Origin: Leifsonia sp. NPDC080035
Lineage (GTDB): Bacteria > Actinomycetota > Actinomycetes > Actinomycetales > Microbacteriaceae
Length of the DNA stretch: 64,000 bases
Direction of reading: 5' to 3'
NCBI RefSeq assembly: GCF_040050925.1
Contig: NZ_CP157390.1
Location: 2,418,001-2,482,000 of the forward strand
Part shown: positions 34,762-44,489 of the stretch, in pieces
How the letters are laid out: every line of letters starts with the position of its first letter
Position numbering within the stretch: the stretch's first letter is position 1
The notes under the pieces: model-generated
Seen by the model: only the letters and a program-made list of their open reading frames with translations
Databases searched by the model: none
What the model was told of the DNA's origin: nothing
Position numbers and translations under genes: made by a program

Positions 34762-35916
34762 ATGCGGATCGCCGTCGTCAGCGAGAGCTTCCTCCCCACC
34801 GTCAACGGAGTCACGAACAGCGTCCTGCGGGTGCTGGACAACCTGGCCGCCGCCGGGCACGAGGCCATCGTCATCTGCCCGGACGCGGGGGCCCCGGGGG
34901 AGTACGCCGGCTTCCGCATCCACCAGGTGCCGTCGATCGCCTACCGGCAGTTCCCGGTCGGCCTGCCGAGCCCCCAGGTCCAGCGCATCCTCGCGCGGTT
35001 CGCGCCCGACGTGCTGCACGCGGCATCCCCCTTCCTCCTCGGTGCGCAGGCGATCGCCGCCGCCAACCGGCTGGGCGTGCCGTCCGTCGCGATCTACCAG
35101 ACCGACGTCGCCGGGTTCGCCAGACGGAACGGGCTCGGGATGACCTCGGCCATCGCCTGGAAGTACGTGCGCTGGGTGCACGACGGCGCCGACCTCACCC
35201 TGGCGCCGTCGTCCGCCTCCGAGTTCGACCTGCGCCAGGCCGGGGTCCGTCGCGTCGCCCGCTGGGGCCGCGGCGTCGACCTCGACCGCTACCACCCCAA
35301 CAACCGGCGCTCGCCGGAGGCGGTCGCGCTGCGCGAGCGGCTCTCGCCGGACGGCGAGGTCGTCGTCGGCTACGTGGGGCGGGTGGCACCCGAGAAGCAG
35401 GTGGAGCGGCTGCGCGCGCTGCGCGGGCTGCCGGGCGTCTCGGTCGCCATCGTCGGGGACGGTCCCGCCCGTCCCGCGGCCGAGCGCGAGCTGCGCGGGA
35501 TGCACGTGACCTGGCTCGGGCGGCTCGGAGGAGCGGAGCTCGCCACGGCATACGCCGCGCTCGACGTCTTCGTCCACACCGGGTCGGAGGAGACGTTCGG
35601 CCAGACGGTCCAGGAAGCGCACGCTTCCGGTCTGCCGGTGGTCGCGCCGCGTGCCGGCGGCCCTGTCGACCTGGTCGAGCACGGCACGGACGGTCTCCTC
35701 TATCCGCCCGCGGACGACCGCGCGCTGCGGGCCGCCGTCGCGATGCTCGCGCAGGACACGCCGCTGCGGATGAGGATGGGCGAGGCCGGACGCCGGGCGG
35801 TGCTCGGCCGCGGCTGGGACGCGCTCTGCGGCGAGCTGATCGGGCACTACGAGCGGGTCATCCTGGACGCCTCCGCCGACGTCCAGCCCGCGGGCAGACA
35901 GCGCGCGTACAGTTAG
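34762..35916 (+). CDS. GT4 family glycosyltransferase, probable GDP-mannose-dependent mannosyltransferase
   Basis: 384 residues with the GT-B double Rossmann fold. The N-terminus MRIAVVSESFLPTVNGVTNS is typical of the PimB/MgtA mannosyltransferase branch; the nucleotide-sugar site contains the EX7E motif EETFGQTVQE. Divergently paired with manC, which would supply GDP-mannose. These points support, but do not prove, a role in phosphatidylinositol mannoside or glycolipid assembly. CAGACT lies 6 nt before the ATG, another leaderless arrangement; the frame is open upstream without conserved sequence. Confidence 0.88.
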   Translation: MRIAVVSESFLPTVNGVTNSVLRVLDNLAAAGHEAIVICPDAGAPGEYAGFRIHQVPSIAYRQFPVGLPSPQVQRILARFAPDVLHAASPFLLGAQAIAAANRLGVPSVAIYQTDVAGFARRNGLGMTSAIAWKYVRWVHDGADLTLAPSSASEFDLRQAGVRRVARWGRGVDLDRYHPNNRRSPEAVALRERLSPDGEVVVGYVGRVAPEKQVERLRALRGLPGVSVAIVGDGPARPAAERELRGMHVTWLGRLGGAELATAYAALDVFVHTGSEETFGQTVQEAHASGLPVVAPRAGGPVDLVEHGTDGLLYPPADDRALRAAVAMLAQDTPLRMRMGEAGRRAVLGRGWDALCGELIGHYERVILDASADVQPAGRQRAYS

Positions 35917-35963
35917 GTGGCCCCTTCTCCGGGCCGTCTTCAACGAGCACCTGGAGGTGAACG

Positions 35964-37094
35964 ATGGCGAACCTGAACCGACGCGGCATTCCGATGCCCT
36001 TCGTGTCCCGATCGCGGCGGGTCGATCCTCCCAGTACCGCTCCGCAGGCCGTCATCGAGCCTGCAGCCCGCCGGTCCAGCATGGTCGACAGTGCCGTGTA
36101 CGCCGACGGTGTCCGTGTCGCGTCCCCGCGCACCCTGGCCGAGACCTACCGCGCCCTCGACGCGACGCCTGGCGGCGTCGCGTGGATCGGGCTGTACCGG
36201 CCGAGCGAGAAGGAGCTCATGTCGCTGGCGGAGGAGTTCAGCCTCCACCCGCTGGCCGTCGAGGACGCGATCGTCGCCCACCAGCGGCCCAAGCTGGAGC
36301 GGTACGACACCGTCCTCTTCGTGGTGCTCAAGGCGGCGAACTACCTGGACGTGCCGGAGGAGGTCGACTTCGGCGAGCTGCACCTCTTCGTCGGCCCGAA
36401 CTTCGTGATCACAGTCCGGCACAGCGAGTCGCCCGACCTCTCCACCGTGCGGCAGCGCATGGAGGGGGAGCGGGAGCTGCTCGCGCTCGGGCCGCAGGCC
36501 ATCCTCTACGCGATCATCGACGCGGTGGTTGATGCGTACAGCCCGGTCGTCGCCGGTCTCGCCAACGACATCGACGAGATCGAGACGCAGGTGTTCGGCG
36601 GGGATGCGCTGGTCTCCCGGCGCATCTACGAGCTGTCGCGGGAGGTCATCGACTTCCAGCGGGCGACGCATCCCCTCTCCTCCGTGATGGTCGCGCTGGA
36701 GCGCGGCTCCGCGAAGTACGGCGTCACCGAGGAGCTGGAGCGCCGCCTGCGCGACGTCGCCGACCACCTCACGCAGGTGAACGAGCGTGTCGACGGCTTC
36801 CGCTACCTGCTGCGCGACATCCTCACGGTGAACTCGACGCTGGTCGCCGAGCGCCAGAACGAGGAGATGACGCGTCTGGCGCATTCGACGCACCGGCAGG
36901 GGGAGGAGGTCAAGAAGATCTCGTCCTGGGCGGCGATCCTCTTCGCGCCCTCCCTCATCGCGGGCATCTACGGCATGAACTTCACGCACATGCCGGAGCT
37001 GCAGTGGCCGCTCGGCTATCCGCTCGCCGTGGTGGCGATGCTCGGGCTCAGCAGCCTCCTGTACGCGATCTTCAAGAAGCGTGGCTGGCTGTAG
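35964..37094 (+). CDS. corA: CorA-type magnesium/cobalt transporter
   Basis: Pentameric divalent cation channel; 376 residues. A long cytosolic domain (about 45-300) precedes two C-terminal helices; the signature YGMNF follows the first one (about residue 338). The first 40 residues are basic and Pro-rich and are an extension relative to short CorA proteins. A good CTGGAGGTG ribosome binding site fixes the start. Terminator directly after the stop. Confidence 0.94.
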   Translation: MANLNRRGIPMPFVSRSRRVDPPSTAPQAVIEPAARRSSMVDSAVYADGVRVASPRTLAETYRALDATPGGVAWIGLYRPSEKELMSLAEEFSLHPLAVEDAIVAHQRPKLERYDTVLFVVLKAANYLDVPEEVDFGELHLFVGPNFVITVRHSESPDLSTVRQRMEGERELLALGPQAILYAIIDAVVDAYSPVVAGLANDIDEIETQVFGGDALVSRRIYELSREVIDFQRATHPLSSVMVALERGSAKYGVTEELERRLRDVADHLTQVNERVDGFRYLLRDILTVNSTLVAERQNEEMTRLAHSTHRQGEEVKKISSWAAILFAPSLIAGIYGMNFTHMPELQWPLGYPLAVVAMLGLSSLLYAIFKKRGWL

Positions 37095-37095
37095 G

Positions 37096-37130
37096 TGCGG
37101 AACGGTCCGTCCCCCACGCTGGGGCGGACC
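37096..37130 (+). terminator. Terminator after corA
   Basis: GAACGGTCCG (37096-37105) pairs with CGGACCGTTC (37121-37130); an inner CCCC/GGGG extends the stem. The next 160 bp, up to the BMP gene, hold its promoter region (TACCCT at 37245-37250). Confidence 0.85.
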
Positions 37131-37293
37131 GTTCTGCCGTGCTCAAATGAGCAGGTGCCAACCACGCGCGCGTTTGTAACGCTTGCATGAAGAAGCCGGA
37201 TTTTGGAACGGTGCGGTTCGTCACATTCGGTAACGTGCATTGCATACCCTGGCCCGCGTCCCTGCGCGCGGTCACGCATCTTGGAGGACAACC

Positions 37294-38376
37294 TTGAGAA
37301 TCACAGCCCGTAAGGCCGGCCTCGTCGGTCTGGCGGCGGTCGGCGTCGTGTCGCTGCTCGCCGCGTGCTCGGCTGCCCCGTCGGACAGCTCGACCACGGG
37401 AGCCGCGAAGAGCGACTTCCTTCCCTGCATGGTCTCCGACTCCGGCGGTTTCGACGACCACTCGTTCAACCAGCTCGGCTACGAGGGCCTGCAGGAGGCG
37501 GCGAAGTCCCTCGGCGTCGACTACAAGAAGGCCGAGTCGAAGAGCGAGAACGACTTCGCTCCGAACGTCCAGAGCATGATCGACCAGAACTGCAAGCTGG
37601 TCGTCACCGTCGGCTTCCTGCTGAAGGACGCGACCGAGAAGGCCGCGAAGGCTAACCCGGACGTCAACTTCGCGATCATCGACGACAACGAGATCAAGGC
37701 CGACAACGTCAAGCCGATCATCTTCGACACCGCGCAGGCCGCGTTCCTCGCGGGCTACGCCGCGGCGAGCTACTCGAAGACCAACACCGTCGGCACCTTC
37801 GGCGGCATGCAGATCCCGACCGTCACCATCTTCATGGACGGCTTCGCGGACGGCGTGAAGTACTTCAACGACCAGAAGGGCAAGTCCGTGAAGGTCGTCG
37901 GCTGGAACGTCGACACCCAGAAGGGCTCCTTCACCGGCGGCTTCGACGCCAACGAGACCGCGAAGAACACGGCTCAGGGCATCATCGACCAGAACGCCGA
38001 CGTCATCATGCCGGTCGGCGGCCCGATCTACCAGTCGGCCGCGCAGGCGATCAAGGACTCCGGCAAGCCGATCGCGATGATCGGTGTCGACGCCGACGTC
38101 TACCAGTCCGACCCCAGCGTCAAGGACCTGCTCCTCACCTCGGTGATGAAGGGCATGAAGCCGGCGACCAACGACGTGGTCACCCAGGCCGCCAAGGGCA
38201 AGTTCGACAGCACGCCGTACGTCGGCACGCTGAAGAACGACGGCGTCGGCATCGCCCCGTTCCACAACTTCGAGTCGAAGGTGGACAAGGGCCTGCAGGG
38301 CGAGCTGGACAAGATCAAGGCCGGCATCATCGACGGCTCGATCAAGGTCACCTCGCCGTCGTCGCCGAAGCAGTAA
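37294..38376 (+). CDS. BMP family lipoprotein, nucleoside-type ABC substrate-binding protein
   Basis: Binds the nutrient outside the membrane for the transporter encoded downstream; the family (PnrA/Med) mostly binds nucleosides. Starts at TTG 37294: GGAGG (37283-37287) is 6 nt upstream, and translation from there gives a short basic N-terminus, a hydrophobic core and the lipobox LLAAC with the acylated Cys near residue 25. Longer starts would add 18 residues before the signal peptide. The mature part contains SDSGGFDDHSFNQLGYEG, the usual first ligand loop. 360 residues. A hairpin follows. Confidence 0.92.
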   Translation: MRITARKAGLVGLAAVGVVSLLAACSAAPSDSSTTGAAKSDFLPCMVSDSGGFDDHSFNQLGYEGLQEAAKSLGVDYKKAESKSENDFAPNVQSMIDQNCKLVVTVGFLLKDATEKAAKANPDVNFAIIDDNEIKADNVKPIIFDTAQAAFLAGYAAASYSKTNTVGTFGGMQIPTVTIFMDGFADGVKYFNDQKGKSVKVVGWNVDTQKGSFTGGFDANETAKNTAQGIIDQNADVIMPVGGPIYQSAAQAIKDSGKPIAMIGVDADVYQSDPSVKDLLLTSVMKGMKPATNDVVTQAAKGKFDSTPYVGTLKNDGVGIAPFHNFESKVDKGLQGELDKIKAGIIDGSIKVTSPSSPKQ

Positions 38377-38392
38377 CGACACGACAGCACTC

Positions 38393-38426
38393 GACGGGGA
38401 GGTCAGCGGACGCTGGCCTCCCCGTC
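38393..38426 (+). terminator. Strong hairpin after the BMP lipoprotein gene
   Basis: GACGGGGAGG-T-CAGCG (38393-38408) pairs with CGCTG-G-CCTCCCCGTC (38411-38426): 15 Watson-Crick pairs and one wobble closing a two-base loop. Typical of high-level binding-protein genes, reducing read-through to the transporter genes that start at 38586. Confidence 0.8.
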
Positions 38427-38585
38427 GCACGTCGCCCCTTGTCCGGGCCGCTCGTTTGAGCACACACTGACATATGCGCAGGAAGGTAATGTGAGGGTGC
38501 GCATCGAGGCCACCCCGCCGTTTCGCGTGCGATCACACAACGTCTCTGTGCTCACCCCGGGCGAGTAGAGAAGGAACCCACCCGA

Positions 38586-40106
38586 ATGAAGCTCGAACTC
38601 CGCGGCATCACCAAACGGTTCGGTGCCCTGGTCGCGAACGACCACATCGACCTGACGGTCGAACCCGGCGAGATCCACTGCCTGCTCGGCGAGAACGGCG
38701 CAGGCAAGTCGACTCTGATGAATGTCCTGTACGGCCTGTACCAGGCCGACGAGGGCGAGATCCTCCTGGACGACGAGGTCCAGCACTTCGCCGGCCCCGG
38801 TGACGCCATGAAGGCGGGCATCGGGATGGTGCACCAGCACTTCATGCTCATCCCCGTCTTCACCGTCGCCGAGAACGTCATGCTCGGCCACGAGCAGACG
38901 AAGTTCGGCGGACGCCTCGACCTGGCCGCGGCCCGCGCGAAGGTGCGCGAGATCTCCGCGCGGTTCGGCTTCGACGTCGACCCGGACGCCGTCGTCGAGG
39001 ACCTGCCGGTCGGCGTCCAGCAGCGCGTGGAGATCATCAAGGCGCTGTCCCAGAACGCGAAGGTGCTCGTCTTCGACGAGCCCACCGCGGTGCTGACGCC
39101 GCAGGAGACCGACGAGCTGATGGCGATCATGCGCCAGCTCAAGGAGCAGGGCACCGCCATCGTCTTCATCACGCACAAGCTGCGCGAGGTCCGCGAGGTC
39201 GCAGACCGCATCACCGTCATCCGGCTCGGCAAGGTGATCGGCGAGACGGAGCCCACCGCCACCAATGCCGAGATGGCGTCGATGATGGTCGGCCGCGCCG
39301 TCTCGCTCACCGTCGAGAAGGCGCCCGCGCAGCCCGGCGAGCCGGCGCTCGTCGTGGACGACCTCTCGGTCATCGACCCGATCGGCCAGCTGGTGGTCAA
39401 CAAGGTGAGCTTCGAGGTCCGCGCGGGGGAGATCCTCGCGATCGCCGGCGTGCAGGGCAACGGCCAGACCGAGCTGACCGAGGCGATCCTCGGCCTGCAG
39501 CCGCGCGTGGAGGGCAGGATCCTGCTCGACGGCAAGGAGATCCAGGGCCGCAGCCCGCGCAAGGTGCTCGACGCCGGCGTCGGCTTCGTGCCCGAGGACC
39601 GCAACGAGGACGGCCTCGTCGGCGAGTTCAGCATCCAGGAGAACCTGATGCTCGACCGCTCGACGGGGGAGCCGTTCGTCAAGGGCGGCAACATCCAGTT
39701 CTCCTACCTCAAGGACTTCGCCGAGGAGAAGGTGCGCGAGTTCGACGTGCGCACCCAGTCCATCGACCAGAAGGTCGGCAGGCTCTCCGGCGGCAACGCG
39801 CAGAAGGTGGTGCTCGCCCGCGAGCTCAGCCGAGACCTGCGCCTGTTCGTGGCGGCGCAGCCGACGCGCGGGCTCGACGTCGGCTCGATCGAGTTCGTCC
39901 ACAAGCGCATCGTCGAGACGCGGGACGCGGGCGTCCCCGTCATCGTGGTCTCGACCGAGCTCGACGAGGTGGCCGCGCTGGCCGACCGCATCGCCGTGAT
40001 GTATCGCGGGGGGATCGTAGGAATCGTGCCGGGCGACACCTCGCGTGACGTTCTCGGCCTCATGATGGCCGGCGAGTCGCCGGAGCAGGCAGGAGCAGCA
40101 GCATGA
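38586..40106 (+). CDS. nucleoside-type ABC transporter ATP-binding protein (two ATPase domains)
   Basis: 506 residues with two ABC domains in one chain, as in sugar and nucleoside importers. Domain 1 has Walker A GENGAGKST (about 37-45) and a signature region PVGVQQRVEI. Domain 2 has the degenerate P-loop GVQGNGQTEL (about 287) and an intact signature LSGGNAQKV, the usual pattern of this family. Acts with the two permeases downstream; coupled to the first by an ATGA overlap. Confidence 0.94.
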   Translation: MKLELRGITKRFGALVANDHIDLTVEPGEIHCLLGENGAGKSTLMNVLYGLYQADEGEILLDDEVQHFAGPGDAMKAGIGMVHQHFMLIPVFTVAENVMLGHEQTKFGGRLDLAAARAKVREISARFGFDVDPDAVVEDLPVGVQQRVEIIKALSQNAKVLVFDEPTAVLTPQETDELMAIMRQLKEQGTAIVFITHKLREVREVADRITVIRLGKVIGETEPTATNAEMASMMVGRAVSLTVEKAPAQPGEPALVVDDLSVIDPIGQLVVNKVSFEVRAGEILAIAGVQGNGQTELTEAILGLQPRVEGRILLDGKEIQGRSPRKVLDAGVGFVPEDRNEDGLVGEFSIQENLMLDRSTGEPFVKGGNIQFSYLKDFAEEKVREFDVRTQSIDQKVGRLSGGNAQKVVLARELSRDLRLFVAAQPTRGLDVGSIEFVHKRIVETRDAGVPVIVVSTELDEVAALADRIAVMYRGGIVGIVPGDTSRDVLGLMMAGESPEQAGAAA

Positions 40107-41395
40107 CCGGGACCCCGACCGCCGGAGCGCCCGCCGCGCCGGCGCAGCCGACGCAGCCCGCGTCGCCGGCCGGCAAGCCGGAGAACGACGACCGCTGGAA
40201 CAAGGCGATCCGCGACATCATGGGCGGCCCGGTGGTCATCTCGATCCTCGCCGTCGTGCTCGCGCTCGTCGTGGGGGCCATCCTGATCGCGATCACGGAT
40301 CCCGGCGTTCAGAAGGCGGCGGGATACTTCTTCGCCCGCCCCGGTGACACCTTCTCGGCGATCTGGACGTCCGTGTCCAACGCCTACGTGTCGATGTTCC
40401 AGGGCGCCATCTACAACTTCCGCCGCCCCACGTTCGCCGCGGGTATCCGTCCGCTGACGGAGACGCTCAGCTTCGCCACCCCGCTGATCGTCAGCGGTCT
40501 CGGTGTCGCCCTCGCCTTCCGCGTCGGCCTGTTCAACATCGGTGGTCAGGGACAGATCCTCATCGCGGCGGCCGCGTCGGCATGGGTCGGCTTCTCGTGG
40601 AACCTGCCGCCGGTCATCCACCTCGTGCTCGCGGTCGTCGCCGGCATCGCGGGCGGTGCGATCTGGGCGGGCATCGTCGGTGTGCTGAAGGCCAGGACAG
40701 GAGCGCACGAGGTGATCGTCACGATCATGCTCAACTACATCGCGTTCTATCTCGTCGCCTACATGCTGCGCACCCAGGGCCTGCTCCAGGCGCCGGGATC
40801 GAACAACCCGAAGGCCCCGGCCATCCACCCGAACGCGGTGTTCCCTCCGCTGTTCGGCGACCAGTACAACGTGACCTGGGCGTTCGTGGTCGTGGTCGGC
40901 GCGACGGTGCTGGTGTGGTGGCTGATCAACCGCTCGAGCCTCGGATTCCGGTTCCGCGCCGTCGGCGAGAACCCGAACGCGGCCCGGGTCGCCGGCATCA
41001 ACGTGAAGAACATCTACGTCTACGCCATGCTCATCGCCGGTGGCCTCGTCGGCATCGCCGGAGCCAGCCAGGCGCTCGGCGTCTTCCCGCAGGGCATCAG
41101 CTCCGGTGTGGATGCGGGCATCGGCTTCGACGCGATCACGGTCGCCCTGCTCGGTCGGTCGCGGCCGTGGGGCGTCTTCATCGCCGGTCTGCTCTTCGGT
41201 GCGCTGAAGGCGGGTGGCTTCACCATCCAGGCGGCCAACGACATCCCGATCGACATCGTGCTCGTCATGCAGTCGCTGATCGTCCTCTTCGTCGCCGCGC
41301 CGCCGCTGGTGCGGGCGATCTTCCGCCTGCCGACGCCGGGGAGCGCGCCCCGGAGACCGCGTCCCGTCGTCACGAAGGAGGTGGAGGCCAAGTGA
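40103..41395 (+). CDS. nucleoside-type ABC transporter permease 1
   Basis: 430 residues. An Ala/Pro/Thr-rich cytosolic start of about 30 residues precedes roughly eight to ten membrane helices. FRVGLFNIGGQGQILIAA and the later AVGENPNAARVAGINV are hallmarks of the BPD_transp_2 (YufP/NupB-like) permeases of BMP-linked systems. Overlaps both neighbours by 4 bp. Confidence 0.93.
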   Translation: MTGTPTAGAPAAPAQPTQPASPAGKPENDDRWNKAIRDIMGGPVVISILAVVLALVVGAILIAITDPGVQKAAGYFFARPGDTFSAIWTSVSNAYVSMFQGAIYNFRRPTFAAGIRPLTETLSFATPLIVSGLGVALAFRVGLFNIGGQGQILIAAAASAWVGFSWNLPPVIHLVLAVVAGIAGGAIWAGIVGVLKARTGAHEVIVTIMLNYIAFYLVAYMLRTQGLLQAPGSNNPKAPAIHPNAVFPPLFGDQYNVTWAFVVVVGATVLVWWLINRSSLGFRFRAVGENPNAARVAGINVKNIYVYAMLIAGGLVGIAGASQALGVFPQGISSGVDAGIGFDAITVALLGRSRPWGVFIAGLLFGALKAGGFTIQAANDIPIDIVLVMQSLIVLFVAAPPLVRAIFRLPTPGSAPRRPRPVVTKEVEAK

Positions 41396-42681
41396 GCACC
41401 GCGGCCCCCGTCGTTCCCGACTCCTCGCCGATCGTCCTCGAGAAGGCCGAGATCCGGTCCTGGAAGGCTCCGATCGCCTTCGGCATCTTCGTCCTGCTCA
41501 GCCTGATCCTCTTCTTCGCGTTCCCGCGTCACGGCGACGCGACGTTCCGGTTCTCCGAGGCCGGCGACGCGATCAAGCTGGCGAACCTCACCGTCGACGC
41601 GTTCGCGACGACGATCGTCGTCACCGTCCTGCTCGCGGTGCTGACCGCTGTCAGCGCCTGGTTCTCCTGGAGGGCGCGCAAGACGCCGATCTGGATGGTC
41701 GTGCTCTTCGCCCTGATCTTCATGTTCGGGTTCCTCGCCTGGGCCGGGTCCGGTCAGCTGCCGGTGCCGGTCACCGGACTGCTGCTCGGCACGATCACGC
41801 TCTCCGTCCCGCTCGTCTTCGGCGCCCTCGGCGGCGTCATCTCCGAGCGCGGCGGCGTCGTCAACGTGGCCATCGAGGGGCAGCTGCTCGCCGGCGCGTT
41901 CGTCTCGGCGATGACCGCGACGCTCACCGGCAGCTGGGTCGTCGGACTGCTCGCCGCGATGATCGCCGGCGTGCTGGTGTCGTTCGTGCTCGCCGCGTTC
42001 TCGATCAAGTACCTGGTCGACCAGGTGATCGTCGGCGTCGTGCTGAACGTGCTCGTCACCGGTCTGACGAGCTTCCTGTACTCCCAAGTGCTCGCGGCCG
42101 ACCCGTCCAGGCTCAACCACCCGCCGCGGCTGCCGAACTGGCCGATCCCGATCCTCAGCGACATCCCGGTGATCGGGAAGGTGCTCTTCGACCAGACGAT
42201 CATCGAGTACCTGATGTACATCGCGATCTTCCTGGTCTGGTTCGGTCTGTTCAAGACCCGCTGGGGCCTGCGTCTGCGGTCGGTCGGCGAGCACCCGGAG
42301 GCCGCGGACACCGTCGGCATCAACGTCAACGGCACCCGGTTCTGGAACGTGTCGCTGGCGGGAGCCGTCGCCGGCCTCGGTGGCGCGTACTTCACGCTCG
42401 GCTCGGTCGGCGCCTTCTCGAAGGAGATGACGGCCGGTCAGGGCTTCATCGCCCTCGCCGCGGTCATCTTCGGTCGCTGGGACCCGATCCGCGCCACGCT
42501 CGCCGCGCTCCTGTTCGGCTTCGCGTCGAACCTGCAGAACGTGCTCAGCATCATGGGCTCGCCGGTTCCGAGCGAGTTCATGCTGATGCTGCCCTACGTG
42601 ATCACGATCTTCGCCGTCGCGGGCCTCGTCGGGCTCTCCCGTGCGCCGGCGGCCGACGGAAAGCCGTACATCAAATCATGA
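41392..42681 (+). CDS. nucleoside-type ABC transporter permease 2
   Basis: 429 residues starting with GTG 41392 (GTGA overlap). The family elements GGVISERGGVVNVAIEGQLL and SVGEHPEAADTVGINV match the YufQ/NupC-like second permease. About ten helices with an extra pair at the N-terminus. The stop overlaps the cdd start (ATGA), so uptake and salvage genes are translated together. Confidence 0.93.
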   Translation: MSTAAPVVPDSSPIVLEKAEIRSWKAPIAFGIFVLLSLILFFAFPRHGDATFRFSEAGDAIKLANLTVDAFATTIVVTVLLAVLTAVSAWFSWRARKTPIWMVVLFALIFMFGFLAWAGSGQLPVPVTGLLLGTITLSVPLVFGALGGVISERGGVVNVAIEGQLLAGAFVSAMTATLTGSWVVGLLAAMIAGVLVSFVLAAFSIKYLVDQVIVGVVLNVLVTGLTSFLYSQVLAADPSRLNHPPRLPNWPIPILSDIPVIGKVLFDQTIIEYLMYIAIFLVWFGLFKTRWGLRLRSVGEHPEAADTVGINVNGTRFWNVSLAGAVAGLGGAYFTLGSVGAFSKEMTAGQGFIALAAVIFGRWDPIRATLAALLFGFASNLQNVLSIMGSPVPSEFMLMLPYVITIFAVAGLVGLSRAPAADGKPYIKS

Positions 42682-43115
42682 CGACCGCGAACCCGGCACC
42701 GGAGCCCATCGACTGGGATGCGCTGCGCGCCGCCGCCAACGAGGCGATGTCGCACGCGTACGTCCCGTACTCGAAGTTCCCGGTCGGAGCGGCGGCGCTC
42801 GTCGACGACGGCCGCATCGTCAGCGGGTGCAACGTCGAGAACGCCAGCTACGGCGTGACGCTGTGCGCCGAGTGCGGTCTCGTCTCCTCCCTCGCCATGA
42901 CCGGTGGGGGACACCTCGTCGCGTTCACGTGCGTCGACGGCGACGGGGCGACGCTGATGCCGTGCGGACGCTGCCGCCAGCTGCTGTACGAGCACTCCGC
43001 CGAGGGGATGCTGCTGGAGACCGTCTCCGGAATCCGGACCATCGACCAGGTGCTGCCCGACGCGTTCGGGCCGCGCCAGCTCGCCGCCTACGCGGCCGAG
43101 CACGAGAACGACTGA
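42678..43115 (+). CDS. cdd: cytidine deaminase
   Basis: Zinc enzyme turning cytidine and deoxycytidine into uridine forms. 145 residues, like the small tetrameric type. Zinc and catalytic residues are C63 and E65 in TLCAE and C96/C99 in PCGRC; YSKFPVGAAAL holds the ribose-binding region. Directly coupled to the transporter, which supports nucleosides as the substrate. Confidence 0.96.
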   Translation: MTTANPAPEPIDWDALRAAANEAMSHAYVPYSKFPVGAAALVDDGRIVSGCNVENASYGVTLCAECGLVSSLAMTGGGHLVAFTCVDGDGATLMPCGRCRQLLYEHSAEGMLLETVSGIRTIDQVLPDAFGPRQLAAYAAEHEND

Positions 43116-43129
43116 ACAGGAACACATCC

Positions 43130-44434
43130 GTGACGACCGCAGGAACGGTCGAGGCGTTCGACGCCGTCGACCTGATCAGGACCAAGCGCGACCGCGGCGA
43201 GCTGACCACCGCCGAAATCGACTGGCTGGTGGACGCGTACACGCGCGGCTACGTGGCGGACGAGCAGATGTCCGCGATGACGATGGCGATCTTCCTGAAC
43301 GGGATGAGCAGGCGCGAGATCAGGGACCTCACGCTCGCCATGATCGCCTCGGGCGAGCGGATGGACTTCAGCGGGCTGGGGAAGCCGACCGCCGACAAGC
43401 ACTCCACCGGCGGCGTCGGCGACAAGATCACGCTGCCGCTGATGCCGCTCGTCGCCTCGTTCGGCGTCGCGGTGCCGCAGCTCTCGGGCCGCGGCCTCGG
43501 CCACACCGGCGGCACGCTGGACAAGCTGGAGAGCATCCCCGGCTGGCGGGCGAACCTCAGCAACGAGGAGATGTTCGAGCAGCTGCGCGGCCCCGGCGGC
43601 GTCATCTGCGCCGCGGGCTCCGGCCTCGCGCCGGCCGACGGCAAGCTCTACGCGCTGCGCGACATCACCGGGACGGTCGAGGCCATCCCCCTGATCGCCT
43701 CCTCGATCATGTCCAAGAAGATCGCCGAGGGCACCGGCGCCCTGGTGCTCGACGTGAAGTTCGGGTCCGGAGCGTTCCTCAAGGACATCGCGGCCTCGCG
43801 CGAGCTCGCCCGCACGATGGTCGAGCTCGGTAAGGACGCGGGCGTCGCGACGTCCGCGCTGCTCACCGACATGAACGTGCCGCTCGGCCTCGCCATCGGC
43901 AACGCGAACGAGGTGCGCGAGTCCGTCGAGGTGCTCGCCGGCGGCGGTCCCGCCGACATCGTCGAGCTGACGGTGGCGCTGGCGAGGGAGATGCTCGCTC
44001 TCGCCGGCCGCCCGGACGCCGACGTCGAGGCCGCGCTGAAGGACGGCCGCGCCATGGACAAGTGGCGCGAGACCGTGCGCGCCCAGGGCGGCGACCCCGA
44101 TGCGCCGCTGCCGGTCGCCGCGGAGACGCACACGGTGGTCGCTGAGGAGGACGGCGTGCTCGTCGAGCAGCAGGCGCTGCCGTTCGGTATCGCGGCCTGG
44201 CGGCTCGGCGCGGGCCGCGCCCGCAAGCAGGACCCGGTGCAGCACGCGGCGGGCGTCGACCTGCACGCGAAGCCGGGCGACACCGTCCGGAAGGGCCAGC
44301 CGCTGTTCACGCTGTCGGCCGACGAGCCCGCCCGCTTCGAGCGCGCGCTCGAGGCACTGGAGGGCGCGTACCGCATCGCCCCCGCCGGCACCCCCTTCGA
44401 GCGCACCCCGCTCATCGCCGACCGCATCTCCTGA
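43130..44434 (+). CDS. deoA: thymidine phosphorylase
   Basis: 434 residues; cleaves thymidine or deoxyuridine with phosphate. The signature SGRGLGHTGGTLDKLES is at about residues 117-133; KHSTGGVGDKITLP precedes it, and the phosphate loop is in that region. The C-terminal all-beta domain (residues about 340 on) is complete. GTG start at 43130, 14 nt after cdd. Confidence 0.95.
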   Translation: MTTAGTVEAFDAVDLIRTKRDRGELTTAEIDWLVDAYTRGYVADEQMSAMTMAIFLNGMSRREIRDLTLAMIASGERMDFSGLGKPTADKHSTGGVGDKITLPLMPLVASFGVAVPQLSGRGLGHTGGTLDKLESIPGWRANLSNEEMFEQLRGPGGVICAAGSGLAPADGKLYALRDITGTVEAIPLIASSIMSKKIAEGTGALVLDVKFGSGAFLKDIAASRELARTMVELGKDAGVATSALLTDMNVPLGLAIGNANEVRESVEVLAGGGPADIVELTVALAREMLALAGRPDADVEAALKDGRAMDKWRETVRAQGGDPDAPLPVAAETHTVVAEEDGVLVEQQALPFGIAAWRLGAGRARKQDPVQHAAGVDLHAKPGDTVRKGQPLFTLSADEPARFERALEALEGAYRIAPAGTPFERTPLIADRIS

Positions 44435-44489
44435 CAACCCGCACACGGCGCTTGGCCGAGGCAACGAGACCACCGGTAGATTGAAGGAC